Positions 26,088-38,842 of a stretch of 64,000 nt of DNA are shown piece by piece. Each line of letters starts with the position of its first letter. Within the stretch, counting starts at the first letter, position 1. The stretch lies in the NCBI RefSeq assembly GCF_026241755.1, contig NZ_JAPJDA010000015.1:1-64000 (forward strand). The letters are read 5' to 3'. A program made the position numbers and the translations under genes. Under the pieces are notes generated by a model. That model was not told the origin of the DNA. It saw only the letters and a program-made list of their open reading frames with translations, and did not search any database. This stretch comes from Salinimicrobium profundisediminis (lineage in GTDB: Bacteria; Bacteroidota; Bacteroidia; Flavobacteriales; Flavobacteriaceae).

Positions 26088-28346
26088 ATGAATAAGCCTT
26101 CCCTCCCGTTATATTTTATACTTTTTTTTGCCATTTATTCCTGTAAAAAGAATGTTAGTATTGCCAACGTTGAACCCGAACCATCGCCCATTTCTTATGT
26201 AGATCCATTTGTGGGTACAGGAGGTCATGGCCATACCTATCCTGGAGCCACAACTCCCTTTGGAATGATACAGTTAAGCCCTAACAATGGTATTAGTGAC
26301 TGGGACTGGTGCTCAGGATATCATTATTCAGATGATACCATAGTAGGTTTTACTCATCTAAATCTTAGCGGAACAGGTATTGGAGATCTGGGGGATTTAC
26401 TTTTTATGCCGGTGAATAAAGAAATCGATTTAGCTGTGCCTGTAAAGTCCAGAAATGATATTCCTTATAGCTCAAAGTTTGATCATGCGAATGAAGAAGC
26501 ATCCCCGGGATTTTATCGCGTTTTTCTTGATGATCATGAGGTAGAGGTGTTTTTAACAGCTTCTAAAAGAACTGGCTACCAAAAATACATTTTTAGAGAG
26601 GGAGATGAACAAACGGTAGTAGTAGATTTGGGTTTTGCAATTAACTGGGACAGGCCTACAGAATCTTCTATTGAACTTGAAAACCCCACTACTATTAGTG
26701 GGTATAGATACAGTACCGGTTGGGCCAATAATCAAAAAGTCTTTTTTGTCGCAGAGTTCTCCAAACCTATTGTTGATGCTAATTTCCTGACAGATGGGAA
26801 AGTTGTTGATAACCACAATGCTAACGGGGTCAAAACTGCTGCACAGTTTTTCTTTGATACTGAAACAGGAACCAACCTTCAGGTGAAATTGGCATTATCA
26901 TCGGTAAGTATTGAAAATGCAAAAGAGAATTTGGATGCGAACGATTTCAATTTTGATAAAAGAAAAGAGGAAGCAACCGCACAATGGGCTGAAGCTTTGG
27001 AAACTATTAAGATACAAACCCCGGTTGATTCTTTAAAAGCTATATTTTACAGCGCACTTTACCATACAAAACTGGCGCCGGTAACCTTTAGTGATAAGAA
27101 TGGTGAGTTCAGGAAAGAGAATGATGAAATCATTAAAGCAGGAGATTACACTGCTTATTCCACTTTCTCTTTGTGGGATACTTTTAGGGCACAACATCCG
27201 CTACTCACCCTAACCGATCCTGAAAAGGTGCCGGATATGATCAGGTCCCTTCTCGAATACTATAAAACTGAAAATATTCTTCCTGTGTGGACGCTGTATG
27301 GCAATGAAACCAATACAATGACAGGATATCATTCAGTTCTGGTAATAGCTGAAGCTTATTTTAAGGGAATAAGAGATTTTGATGTAGAGTTCGCCTATGA
27401 AGCAATGAAGAATACGATGATGCAAGATGAACGGGGATTAGATTTATACAAAGAATATGGCTTTATACCATATAACCTTCTGGACGAGTCAGTCACTATT
27501 ACTCTTGAATATGCGTACAATGACTGGGCAGTTGCTCAAATGGCCCAGGCCCTTGGGAAAAACGAGGATTACAGGTATTTTTCTCAAAGAGCAAAGGCCT
27601 ACCAGGAATTATTTGACCCTGAAACGGGCTTTATGCGAGGTAAGACTAAAGATGGGGTATGGAATGAACCTTTTGATCCAAAATTCTCCAATCACAGAGA
27701 ACACACAGATTATACCGAAGGGAATGCCTGGCAGCATAGCTGGTTTGTACTACATGAGCCTGAGGCCTTTGTAGTTCTTCATGGTCAGGAAAAATTTAGC
27801 GAAAGGCTGGAACAACTTTTTACCGAAAGTTCTGAAATAACAGGAGATAATGTTTCAGCTGATATTTCGGGGCTTATAGGTCAATATGCCCACGGTAATG
27901 AACCTAGTCATCATATAGCTTATTTATTCAATAAAGTAAATCAACCCTGGCGTACCCAGTATTGGGTGAGGGAGATTCTCAAAACTCAATATAGCACACA
28001 ACCTGATGGTTTAAGCGGAAACGAAGATGCCGGGCAAATGTCGGCCTGGTTTGTTCTTAGCTCGATGGGAATTTATCCACTTAATCCGGTATCAGCCCAA
28101 TACGAAATAGGAAGTCCATTATTTGAAGAATCTGTCATTCAGCTTCAGGATGGAAAGAGTTTTAAAATCATAGCAGAAGATGTATCCGATGTTAATATTT
28201 ATATCCAATCTGCCCAACTAAACGGCACCAATCTGGACCGTACTTTTATAACACATGATGAAATTTTACAAGGTGGGCAGTTACACTTTAAAATGGGACC
28301 TGAGCCTAACCTTAACTGGGGTATTAATAATACAACTGCGAAGTAA
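26088..28346 (+). CDS. GH92 alpha-mannosidase, lipoprotein (copy 2)
   Basis: A 752-residue GH92 enzyme with lipobox (AIYSC, Cys19). Key blocks are YVDPFVGTGGHGHTYPGATTPFGMIQLSPNNG, FTHLNLSGTGIGDLGDLLFMP, FSLWDTFRAQHPLL, the probable acid Glu544 (TEGNAWQ), HGNEPSHH (Glu605) and GNEDAGQMSAW. It aligns along its full length with copy 1, with almost no indels, so the two probably have the same or very similar linkage preference. It heads a run of eleven genes with short spacing; the stop overlaps the symporter start in TAATG. Confidence 0.95.
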   Translation: MNKPSLPLYFILFFAIYSCKKNVSIANVEPEPSPISYVDPFVGTGGHGHTYPGATTPFGMIQLSPNNGISDWDWCSGYHYSDDTIVGFTHLNLSGTGIGDLGDLLFMPVNKEIDLAVPVKSRNDIPYSSKFDHANEEASPGFYRVFLDDHEVEVFLTASKRTGYQKYIFREGDEQTVVVDLGFAINWDRPTESSIELENPTTISGYRYSTGWANNQKVFFVAEFSKPIVDANFLTDGKVVDNHNANGVKTAAQFFFDTETGTNLQVKLALSSVSIENAKENLDANDFNFDKRKEEATAQWAEALETIKIQTPVDSLKAIFYSALYHTKLAPVTFSDKNGEFRKENDEIIKAGDYTAYSTFSLWDTFRAQHPLLTLTDPEKVPDMIRSLLEYYKTENILPVWTLYGNETNTMTGYHSVLVIAEAYFKGIRDFDVEFAYEAMKNTMMQDERGLDLYKEYGFIPYNLLDESVTITLEYAYNDWAVAQMAQALGKNEDYRYFSQRAKAYQELFDPETGFMRGKTKDGVWNEPFDPKFSNHREHTDYTEGNAWQHSWFVLHEPEAFVVLHGQEKFSERLEQLFTESSEITGDNVSADISGLIGQYAHGNEPSHHIAYLFNKVNQPWRTQYWVREILKTQYSTQPDGLSGNEDAGQMSAWFVLSSMGIYPLNPVSAQYEIGSPLFEESVIQLQDGKSFKIIAEDVSDVNIYIQSAQLNGTNLDRTFITHDEILQGGQLHFKMGPEPNLNWGINNTTAK

Positions 28347-30223
28347 TGGCAACTCTTGATGTAATTATTATTTTACTCTATATAGCAGTAACGCTTGGAG
28401 TAGGGATCTATGTTTCTAAAAAAGCTTCAAAAGGCCTCGACTCTTATTTTTTAGGAGGAAAATCAATAAAGTGGTATTACCTGGGTTTAAGTAATGGATC
28501 TGGGATGTTTGATGTTTCAGGGACTGCCTGGATGGTGGGGATATTATTTTTGTATGGTGTCAAAAGCTTCATGTTCATGTGGATGTGGCCGGTATGGAAC
28601 CAGGTGTTTATAATGATGTTCCTCGCGGTGTGGATAAGGCGTTCAAAAGTTATGACAGGATCAGAATGGATTCTCACACGTTTTGGAGATGATAAAGCAG
28701 GCAGGGCCTCTCATTTTATTGTGGCGGTATTTGCTGTTGTAGCAGCTATTGGGTTTATCGCATATTTTTTTGAAGGCGTGGGAAAATTCATGACTGTTAT
28801 TCTTCCCTGGGATATGTCGGTTAATTTCATTGGATATGAAGTTTTGGCTTCGGAACAGTGTTATGCATTAATCATAATTTTCCTCACCACCATTTACACG
28901 ATTAAAGGCGGTATGTTCTCTGTAGTGGCTACTGAAGTATTGCAGTACCTAATCATGGTAGTAGCAGGGCTTCTGGTTACGGCATACACCTTCATTTATT
29001 TAACCGATGCCCAGATCTCGGCTATTATTCCCGGGGAATGGAAAAATATCTTCTTTGGTTGGGAGCTCGAAACATTCTGGAATAGAAAAGAAGAGAAATT
29101 TAACCACCTAATAGATACCCAGGGGTATAAAATGTTTGGTGCTTTTATAGGAATGACTCTATTTAAAGGCTTTTTTGCCAGTGTTGCAGGGCCTACTCCC
29201 AGTTACGACATGCAGCGTATACTTTCTACACGAACTGTAAAAGATGCAGCATACATGAGTGGTTTCACAAATTTGGTACTTTTTATACCAAGGTATTTGC
29301 TTATTAGTGGCATCGTTGTACTTGCACTCGTTTTTATTGCTCCTCAACTCGCAAGCTCTGGAAGTATTAATGGGAATGATCTGGAAATTCTCCTGCCCCA
29401 GGTGATTAACAACCACATTCCTGTGGGGATAAAAGGTTTGCTTTTAGCCGGTCTCTTGGCGGCATTTATGTCTACGTTTTCCGCTTTTGTGAATGCCGGA
29501 CCAGCATATATTGTGAATGATATCTATAAAAAGTATTTCAAACCAAATGCTACAGATAAACATTATATAAAAATATCTCATTTGTCTTCTTTCCTGGTGG
29601 TGGTACTGGGTGTGGTAATGGGCTTTTTTGCAGAATCTATTAACTCCATTACACTCTGGATTACCAGTGCTCTGTATGGGGGTTACGTAACGGCTAATTT
29701 TTTGAAATGGATTTGGTGGCGATTTAATGGTTGGGGATATTTCTGGGGCATGCTCTCCGGACTAATCATAGCAACTTTACAGTTCTTGCTCGATTTTAAT
29801 AAAGATAACTTTACACCCGGTTCTGTTTTGTTCGAATTGGCTCATATTCCTGCTATTTACCTGTTCCCTATAATATTTCTGGTTTCTCTGGCAGGATGTA
29901 TATTTGGTACATTTTTAAGCCGGCCTACAAATTCTGCAACTTTAAAAGAATTCTATACCAACGTAAGACCCTGGGGTTGGTGGAAACCGGTAAGGACAAT
30001 GATTCGTGAAGAGGGAATAAGTATTGAAAAAAATAAAGATTTTAACCTCGATATGTTTAACTGTATTGTGGGTATAATCTGGCAATCTTCAATGATTCTA
30101 ATGCCGATATATTTTGTGGTGAGAGATTATCCAAAAGCATTAATAGCCTTATCGATTTTTATAGTAACCACTACCATATTAAAGTTTACATGGTTAGACA
30201 AAATTAAAAAATACAAAGAATGA
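28346..30223 (+). CDS. Sodium:solute symporter (SSS/SGLT family)
   Basis: A 625-residue inner-membrane transporter with about 14 hydrophobic segments. [34 protein letters not shown] is the standard SSS start (sodium site region), with [14 protein letters not shown] and [33 protein letters not shown] later, the latter being the SSS signature. It overlaps GH92 copy 2 and GH130, so it is co-translated with the phosphorylase. The likely cargo is mannose, GlcNAc or a Man-GlcNAc disaccharide; I infer this from context only. Confidence 0.93.
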   Translation: MATLDVIIILLYIAVTLGVGIYVSKKASKGLDSYFLGGKSIKWYYLGLSNGSGMFDVSGTAWMVGILFLYGVKSFMFMWMWPVWNQVFIMMFLAVWIRRSKVMTGSEWILTRFGDDKAGRASHFIVAVFAVVAAIGFIAYFFEGVGKFMTVILPWDMSVNFIGYEVLASEQCYALIIIFLTTIYTIKGGMFSVVATEVLQYLIMVVAGLLVTAYTFIYLTDAQISAIIPGEWKNIFFGWELETFWNRKEEKFNHLIDTQGYKMFGAFIGMTLFKGFFASVAGPTPSYDMQRILSTRTVKDAAYMSGFTNLVLFIPRYLLISGIVVLALVFIAPQLASSGSINGNDLEILLPQVINNHIPVGIKGLLLAGLLAAFMSTFSAFVNAGPAYIVNDIYKKYFKPNATDKHYIKISHLSSFLVVVLGVVMGFFAESINSITLWITSALYGGYVTANFLKWIWWRFNGWGYFWGMLSGLIIATLQFLLDFNKDNFTPGSVLFELAHIPAIYLFPIIFLVSLAGCIFGTFLSRPTNSATLKEFYTNVRPWGWWKPVRTMIREEGISIEKNKDFNLDMFNCIVGIIWQSSMILMPIYFVVRDYPKALIALSIFIVTTTILKFTWLDKIKKYKE

Positions 30224-31197
30224 ACTTGAAATCTAATCCTATTCCCTGGCAAGACCGCCCAGCAGGTTCTAACAGTGTCATGTGGCGCTACAGCGAAAAT
30301 CCTATAATTGACAGGTATGCCATACCTAGTTCCAACAGTATCTTTAATAGTGCTGTTGTTCCTTTTGGTGAGGGTTATGCAGGTGTGTTCCGATGTGACA
30401 ACAAATCGGTTCAAATGAACATTTTTGCGGGATTTAGTAAAGACGGGCTAAACTGGGATATAGAACATGATCCTATCCAATTCAATCCGGGGAATACCGA
30501 TATGATTGCTTCAGATTATAAATATGACCCAAGGGTGACATTTATTGAAGATAGATACTGGATTACCTGGTGTAATGGCTATCATGGCCCTACTATCGGC
30601 ATAGGCTATACCTTTGATTTTAAGGAATTCTTTCAGTGTGAAAATGCTTTCCTTCCATTTAATCGTAATGGAGTCCTTTTTCCGAAGAAAATCAACGGGA
30701 AATACGCAATGTTGAGTCGCCCCAGCGATAACGGTCATACCCCTTTTGGAGATATTTACATTAGCTACAGCCCAGACATGAAGTACTGGGGGGAACATAG
30801 GTGTGTGATGAAAGTATCGCCCTTTGAACAAAGTGCATGGCAGTGTACCAAAATAGGTGCCGGTCCTGTCCCCATTCTTACAGAAGAAGGATGGCTTTTA
30901 TTTTATCACGGGGTAATAAACACATGTAATGGCTTCAGGTATTCTGTAGGTGCGGCAATTTTGGATGAAGAGCAACCCGAAAAAGTGAAGTTTAGAACCC
31001 AGCCATATCTTCTTGCACCTTCAGAAATCTATGAGCTAACAGGCGATGTGCCAAACGTCTTGTTTCCATGCGCAGCTTTACATTCTATAGAAGAAGACAA
31101 ACTTGCACTTTATTATGGCGCAGCCGATACAGTTACTGCTCTTGCCTATGGGAAAATAAGTGAAATACTAACATTCATTAAAGACAACAGCTTGTAA
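30220..31197 (+). CDS. GH130 beta-1,4-mannoside phosphorylase
   Basis: A 325-residue cytoplasmic enzyme (no signal peptide) with a five-bladed propeller fold. Visible are [58 protein letters not shown] with the likely catalytic Asp103, [22 protein letters not shown] and [21 protein letters not shown]. The [11 protein letters not shown] type and context fit the subgroup acting on Man-beta-1,4-GlcNAc from N-glycan cores, giving mannose-1-phosphate and GlcNAc. The short length and intact Arg/His phosphate-contact regions favour a phosphorylase over a hydrolase. Its ATG overlaps the symporter stop and its TAA overlaps the next ATG. Confidence 0.92.
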   Translation: MNLKSNPIPWQDRPAGSNSVMWRYSENPIIDRYAIPSSNSIFNSAVVPFGEGYAGVFRCDNKSVQMNIFAGFSKDGLNWDIEHDPIQFNPGNTDMIASDYKYDPRVTFIEDRYWITWCNGYHGPTIGIGYTFDFKEFFQCENAFLPFNRNGVLFPKKINGKYAMLSRPSDNGHTPFGDIYISYSPDMKYWGEHRCVMKVSPFEQSAWQCTKIGAGPVPILTEEGWLLFYHGVINTCNGFRYSVGAAILDEEQPEKVKFRTQPYLLAPSEIYELTGDVPNVLFPCAALHSIEEDKLALYYGAADTVTALAYGKISEILTFIKDNSL

Positions 31198-32258
31198 TGA
31201 AAAAAATCCCAGTAATAATATTCCTCCTTGTCCTCCAGTGTCAATTTATACTTGCACAAAGCCATCCTGCGCCCCGTTCATATATAGCTTATAAAGCAGA
31301 GGGGGCAATAGAAATTGATGGAAAGGCTAACGACGATTCCTGGAAAAAGGCAGAATTTAGCGATGATTTTATAGATATAGAGGGACATAAAAATCCCAAA
31401 TTTCAAACTCGTATGAAGATGTTGTACGATGAGACATATCTATACTTTTATGCAAAGATGGAGGAACCACATGTATGGGGAACCTTAAAACAAAGAGACA
31501 CAGTTATTTTTTACAATAATGACTTCGAGATATTTATAGATCCTGACGGTGATACACATAATTACCTTGAATTTGAAGTAAACGCATTAAATACCGTGTG
31601 GGATCTTTTTATTGCAAAACCCTACCGTGAACCGGGGCCTATTGTAGACAGTTGGGATATCCAGGGTTTAAAATCGGCTGTATTTATTGATGGAAGTCTG
31701 AACAATCCCAAAGATCAGGATGCCTTTTGGAGTGTTGAAGTGGCAATTCCGTGGGAGGTTCTTAAAGAAGCAAATACTCATACAAGAATTCCCAAAAATG
31801 AGTTTTGGAGGATTAATTTTTCCAGGGTAAACTGGGATCATGATATACAGGACAATACTTACTCAAGGAAAAAAGATAAAGAGGGAAATTATTTACCCGA
31901 ATATAACTGGGTATGGTCTCCTCAACACGTCATCAATATGCATGAACCGGAAAAATGGGGTTACGTCTATTTCTCGGAGAAAGCTGTAGGTGATGTGGAT
32001 GAGTTTGCAATTCCTGAAGAGGAACACATAAAGTGGTGGTTATACGATCTTTATAGAAAACAAAAGAGCTACTTTGCCAAACACGCTAAGTGGGCACCAA
32101 ACCTCAAAGCTCTTTCTACTCCGCAACCCTCTTTAAATGATCTTCAACTTAAACCCACTTATGAACAACATTTAAGTGGCTGGAATATATCTGTAAAAAG
32201 TCCTTATTCAGATGATATCCTTTTAATCAAAGAGGATGGTAAATTTGTAAAACTTTAA
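31197..32258 (+). CDS. Secreted CBM9-like carbohydrate-binding protein
   Basis: A 353-residue exported protein (signal peptide about 1-21, ending ILAQ). The region from YIAYKAEGAIEIDGKANDDSWKKAEFSDDFIDIEG through FYNNDFEIFIDPDGDTHNYLEFEVNALNTVWDLFIAKPY and WSVEVAIPWEVL matches the family 9 carbohydrate-binding-like domain (PF06452-type). The last 100 residues (EHIKWWLYDLYRKQKSYFAKHAKWAPNL) are unassigned. No catalytic motif is recognised. Co-translation with GH130 (overlapping TAATG) ties it to N-glycan use, but whether it binds glycan or acts on it is unknown. Confidence 0.82.
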   Translation: MKKIPVIIFLLVLQCQFILAQSHPAPRSYIAYKAEGAIEIDGKANDDSWKKAEFSDDFIDIEGHKNPKFQTRMKMLYDETYLYFYAKMEEPHVWGTLKQRDTVIFYNNDFEIFIDPDGDTHNYLEFEVNALNTVWDLFIAKPYREPGPIVDSWDIQGLKSAVFIDGSLNNPKDQDAFWSVEVAIPWEVLKEANTHTRIPKNEFWRINFSRVNWDHDIQDNTYSRKKDKEGNYLPEYNWVWSPQHVINMHEPEKWGYVYFSEKAVGDVDEFAIPEEEHIKWWLYDLYRKQKSYFAKHAKWAPNLKALSTPQPSLNDLQLKPTYEQHLSGWNISVKSPYSDDILLIKEDGKFVKL

Positions 32259-32269
32259 ACGTAAAAATA

Positions 32270-33385
32270 ATGAAAAAGCTCAGTCTACTTTTCCTTTTGT
32301 TAACCGCTTCACTTGTATCGTGTGTGAATAAATCTGAAGCCCACCAGGATACTCAGGCATCTGTTGATACTACAGATCTTAAACAGGAGGATTTCAAATA
32401 CTGGACCTGGATTACCGCAAATCCCGATAAAACTGATGCAGAGTACACCCAGAAATTTAAAAAATATAAGGAAAATGGCATTGATGCGGTACTCATCAAT
32501 ACAGAGACAGATCCAGAGGTTTTAAGACATTTAGTTCCCCTGGCCAGGAAGGAAGGTCTTGAGGTACATGCATGGATGTTTACTATGAACCGTCCAGGAG
32601 ATGCCGTTGCCCAACAACACCCTGAATGGTATGTGGTGAGCAGGGAAGGAAAATCTAACTTTGACACACGGCCTTATGTAGATTATTATCAATGGTTGTG
32701 CCCTACCAGAAAAGAGTCTAGAGAACATGTTCTAAGTTTGGTAGAGGGTCTTGCAAAAGTTGAGGGCATAGAAAGTATCCATCTTGATTATATTCGCTTC
32801 CCGGATATTTTCCTGCCTATTGGACTGCTTCCAAAATATGATTTGGAGCAAAATGAGGAACTGGCCGAATTCGATTTCTGTTACTGTGACGTTTGTGTGG
32901 CCGAATTTGAAAAAGAACATCACAAAAACCCAAGAGAGTTCGAAAACCCCGCTATTGATATGGAATGGAAACAATTCCGTCTTAATAAAATTAAAGCCGT
33001 TGTAGACGACGCCTATAAGATTGCCAAAGAAAATAACCTTAAGCTTACTGCAGCTGTTTTTCCTTACCCCGAAATGGCCGACCATATGGTACGTCAACGT
33101 TGGGATAAATGGAATGTAGATATGGTACTTCCAATGATCTATCAAAACTTCTACAATGAAGAACTTGACTGGATAGGCTTTGCTACAAGGCAGGGTGTTA
33201 AAGACCTGGAGGGTCGAAACACACAGCTACATACAGGAATTTATGTGCCTCCATTGAGTGGGGAAGAAGTTTCAGAAGCAATTGAGCTGGCTAAAGCAAA
33301 TGGAGCAAGGGGAGTTTCCTTTTTTGATGGAGGAGCTTTGACAGATGACCATTTGAAAGCTATAAAAGAATCAAGAGATAATTAG
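32270..33385 (+). CDS. Putative glycoside hydrolase-like lipoprotein, GHL10-type TIM barrel
   Basis: A 371-residue lipoprotein (LVSC, Cys18). The core (about 40-365) looks like a beta/alpha barrel: FKYWTWITANP, KYKENGIDAVLINTETD, LARKEGLEVHAWMFTMNRP, the signature IHLDYIRFP with Asp173, LTAAVFPYPEMADHMVRQRWDKWNVDMVLPMIYQNFY and GARGVSFFDGGAL. The LDYIRFP block is the hallmark of GHL10-like (DUF187-type) barrels. A CYCDVC pair could bind metal or form a disulfide. No activity is known to me for this subgroup. Its place between the CBM9-like gene and GH92 copy 3 makes it a candidate for an unassigned step in core N-glycan cleavage. Confidence 0.75.
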   Translation: MKKLSLLFLLLTASLVSCVNKSEAHQDTQASVDTTDLKQEDFKYWTWITANPDKTDAEYTQKFKKYKENGIDAVLINTETDPEVLRHLVPLARKEGLEVHAWMFTMNRPGDAVAQQHPEWYVVSREGKSNFDTRPYVDYYQWLCPTRKESREHVLSLVEGLAKVEGIESIHLDYIRFPDIFLPIGLLPKYDLEQNEELAEFDFCYCDVCVAEFEKEHHKNPREFENPAIDMEWKQFRLNKIKAVVDDAYKIAKENNLKLTAAVFPYPEMADHMVRQRWDKWNVDMVLPMIYQNFYNEELDWIGFATRQGVKDLEGRNTQLHTGIYVPPLSGEEVSEAIELAKANGARGVSFFDGGALTDDHLKAIKESRDN

Positions 33386-33386
33386 A

Positions 33387-35615
33387 ATGTACAGACTATT
33401 GCCTTTAATCCTGGTTTTTCTTTCTCTGAATTCATTTGCTCAGGAGAAGAGGTTAGTAGATCATGTGAACCCTTTTATAGGTACAGATGGCCCAGGGAAT
33501 ACATACCCCGGGGCAACTGTCCCCTTCGGAATGGTCCAGTTAAGTCCGGATATCGGGATTCCGGGATGGGATCGAATCGCAGGATATTTTTATCAGGATT
33601 CCATTATAAGTGGATTTTCTCACATGCACCTTTCAGGTACCGGAGCGGGAGATCTTTATGATATTCTTGTAATGCCGGTTAACAGCAGGTTTAATAAAAG
33701 GATCAAAGAGAATAATTTTAAGCCTTTTTCCAAATTTGATCATCAACAGGAAGAAGCATCTCCTGGATATTACAGCGTAGAGCTTCTGGATTATGGTATT
33801 ACTGCCGAGCTTACCGCAACAAGAAGAACAGGAATTCACCGTTACACATTTCCAGAAGATAAGAATACCACCATACATGTAGATTTAGGGTATTCCTTAA
33901 ACTGGGACAGGCCTACAGAGACATATTTTAACGTTGTGAATGATTCGGTTATTGAAGGTTACAGGAAGTCAACCGGTTGGGCGAAAGATCAACGGGTTTA
34001 TTTTGTAATGAATTTTTCCAAGCCCTTTAAAGCCTTTGATCTTTTTCAGAATGAGCAAAGAACAGGTAATCCTGTTGAAGGAGCAAATACCCGTGTAGAA
34101 GTTCATTACAGTACCCAGAGCAATGAACAGATTGTTATTAAAACAGGATTTTCTACGGCCGGTATAGAAGGGGCATACGAATCTTTAGAAGTGGAAGCAC
34201 CTCACTTCAATTTTAATTCTTACAAAAAAGCGGCTGCAGAAATTTGGGAGTCAGAACTTCAAAAAATAAAAATTGAAACTCCTGATGAGAATCAGAAGGC
34301 GGTGTTCTACACCATGATGTATCACTCTATGCTTGCACCAACATTGCTAAGTGATCCTTCAGGTAATTACAAAGCCCCTAATCATCAAATAGAAAATTCA
34401 GAAGGATTTGACAGGTACGATACTTTTTCTCTGTGGGATACTTTTAGGGCTGCCCATCCTTTATATACCATAATTCAGCAGGAAAAGGTGCCTCATTTTA
34501 TCAATTCTTTGCTTGCCCATTACAAAGAGACGGGGTTATTACCTGTCTGGTCTATGCAGGGAAATGAAACTAATATGATGCTGGGTTATCATGCAGTTCC
34601 GGTAGTTGTAGATGCCTATTTTAAGGGTTTTAATTTTGATGCAGATTTGGCTTATGAAGCTTGTAAGGCAAGTGCCATGGCCAATGACAGGAGCATAGAT
34701 GTTTATCGTGACTATGGTTATGTGCCAGCAGGAGATGAGGACGAAGATTGGTCGGTCTCAAAAACCCTTGAATATGCTTATGATGATTGGTGCATCGCCA
34801 TGTTTGCAAAAGACCTCGGAAAAACAGAGGATTATAAGTATTTTTTAAAACGTTCAGAAAACTGGAAAAATTTATATGATCAGGAAACCAGTTTTTTTAG
34901 ACCAAAAGACAGAGAAGGAAAATTTATAACTCCATTTCTTCCGAAGGAATACACCAGGTTCTTTAGTGAAAGTAATGCCTGGCAGTATTTCTGGTTTGTA
35001 CCCCAGGACATTAAAGGTTTAAAAAAGGCAACAGGTGGCAGGGAATATTTCACTCAAAAATTAGATTCCATGTTTAGTCTGCACCCTACAGCAGATGATG
35101 AATTGCCAATTTTTAGTACTGGAATGATTGGCCAGTACGCACATGGCAATGAACCTAGTCACCATGTTGCATATTTATATAATTATACAGACAAACCCTC
35201 TGAAGGACAAAAATTAATCAGGCAGATCCTCAATACTCAATACCGTAACGAGCCGAACGGGCATTGTGGGAATGAAGATTGTGGCCAAATGTCGTCGTGG
35301 TTTATTTTTAGTTCCATGGGCTTCTACCCCGTGAATCCTGCACAGGGAATTTACGAACTGGGAAGTCCACTTTTTGAAGAGGCTGTTATTAAGCTTCCCC
35401 ACGGAAAAGAATTCACCATTAGAGCAAAAGATTTTGATAAAGATAAAGTGTTTGTAAAAGCGGTTAAACTAAACGGAAAGAAACTGAACAGAACCTATAT
35501 TACCCATTCAGAAATAACTACGGGAGGTCTTCTGGAGTTTTTTATGAGTGCAAAACCTGAAGATAAAGATTTCAAAGTATCACAAGTGCCAAAGACCAAC
35601 AAAATATATCGTTAA
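33387..35615 (+). CDS. GH92 alpha-mannosidase, secreted (copy 3)
   Basis: A 742-residue GH92 protein with a cleavable signal (SFAQ). HVNPFIGTDGPGNTYPGATVPFGMVQLSPDIG, FSHMHLSGTGAGDLYDILVMP and FSLWDTFRAAHPLY are family hallmarks. In the barrel the probable acid is Glu528, but the usual EGNAWQ is ESNAWQ here; HGNEPSHH (Glu589) and GNEDCGQMSSW are kept. The protein is clearly less similar to copies 1 and 2 than they are to each other, so a different linkage is plausible. It starts two bases after the GHL10-like stop. Confidence 0.94.
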   Translation: MYRLLPLILVFLSLNSFAQEKRLVDHVNPFIGTDGPGNTYPGATVPFGMVQLSPDIGIPGWDRIAGYFYQDSIISGFSHMHLSGTGAGDLYDILVMPVNSRFNKRIKENNFKPFSKFDHQQEEASPGYYSVELLDYGITAELTATRRTGIHRYTFPEDKNTTIHVDLGYSLNWDRPTETYFNVVNDSVIEGYRKSTGWAKDQRVYFVMNFSKPFKAFDLFQNEQRTGNPVEGANTRVEVHYSTQSNEQIVIKTGFSTAGIEGAYESLEVEAPHFNFNSYKKAAAEIWESELQKIKIETPDENQKAVFYTMMYHSMLAPTLLSDPSGNYKAPNHQIENSEGFDRYDTFSLWDTFRAAHPLYTIIQQEKVPHFINSLLAHYKETGLLPVWSMQGNETNMMLGYHAVPVVVDAYFKGFNFDADLAYEACKASAMANDRSIDVYRDYGYVPAGDEDEDWSVSKTLEYAYDDWCIAMFAKDLGKTEDYKYFLKRSENWKNLYDQETSFFRPKDREGKFITPFLPKEYTRFFSESNAWQYFWFVPQDIKGLKKATGGREYFTQKLDSMFSLHPTADDELPIFSTGMIGQYAHGNEPSHHVAYLYNYTDKPSEGQKLIRQILNTQYRNEPNGHCGNEDCGQMSSWFIFSSMGFYPVNPAQGIYELGSPLFEEAVIKLPHGKEFTIRAKDFDKDKVFVKAVKLNGKKLNRTYITHSEITTGGLLEFFMSAKPEDKDFKVSQVPKTNKIYR

Positions 35616-35643
35616 ATCCAGTGATGCTAAAACAATAAAATAA

Positions 35644-38835
<3,192 letters not shown>

Positions 38836-38842
38836 TAGTATC

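Noticed and set aside
32732-33145. A 137-codon minus-strand open frame inside the GHL10-like gene
   Set aside because: Antisense to a gene with clear signal peptide and barrel motifs; no motif or start context of its own.
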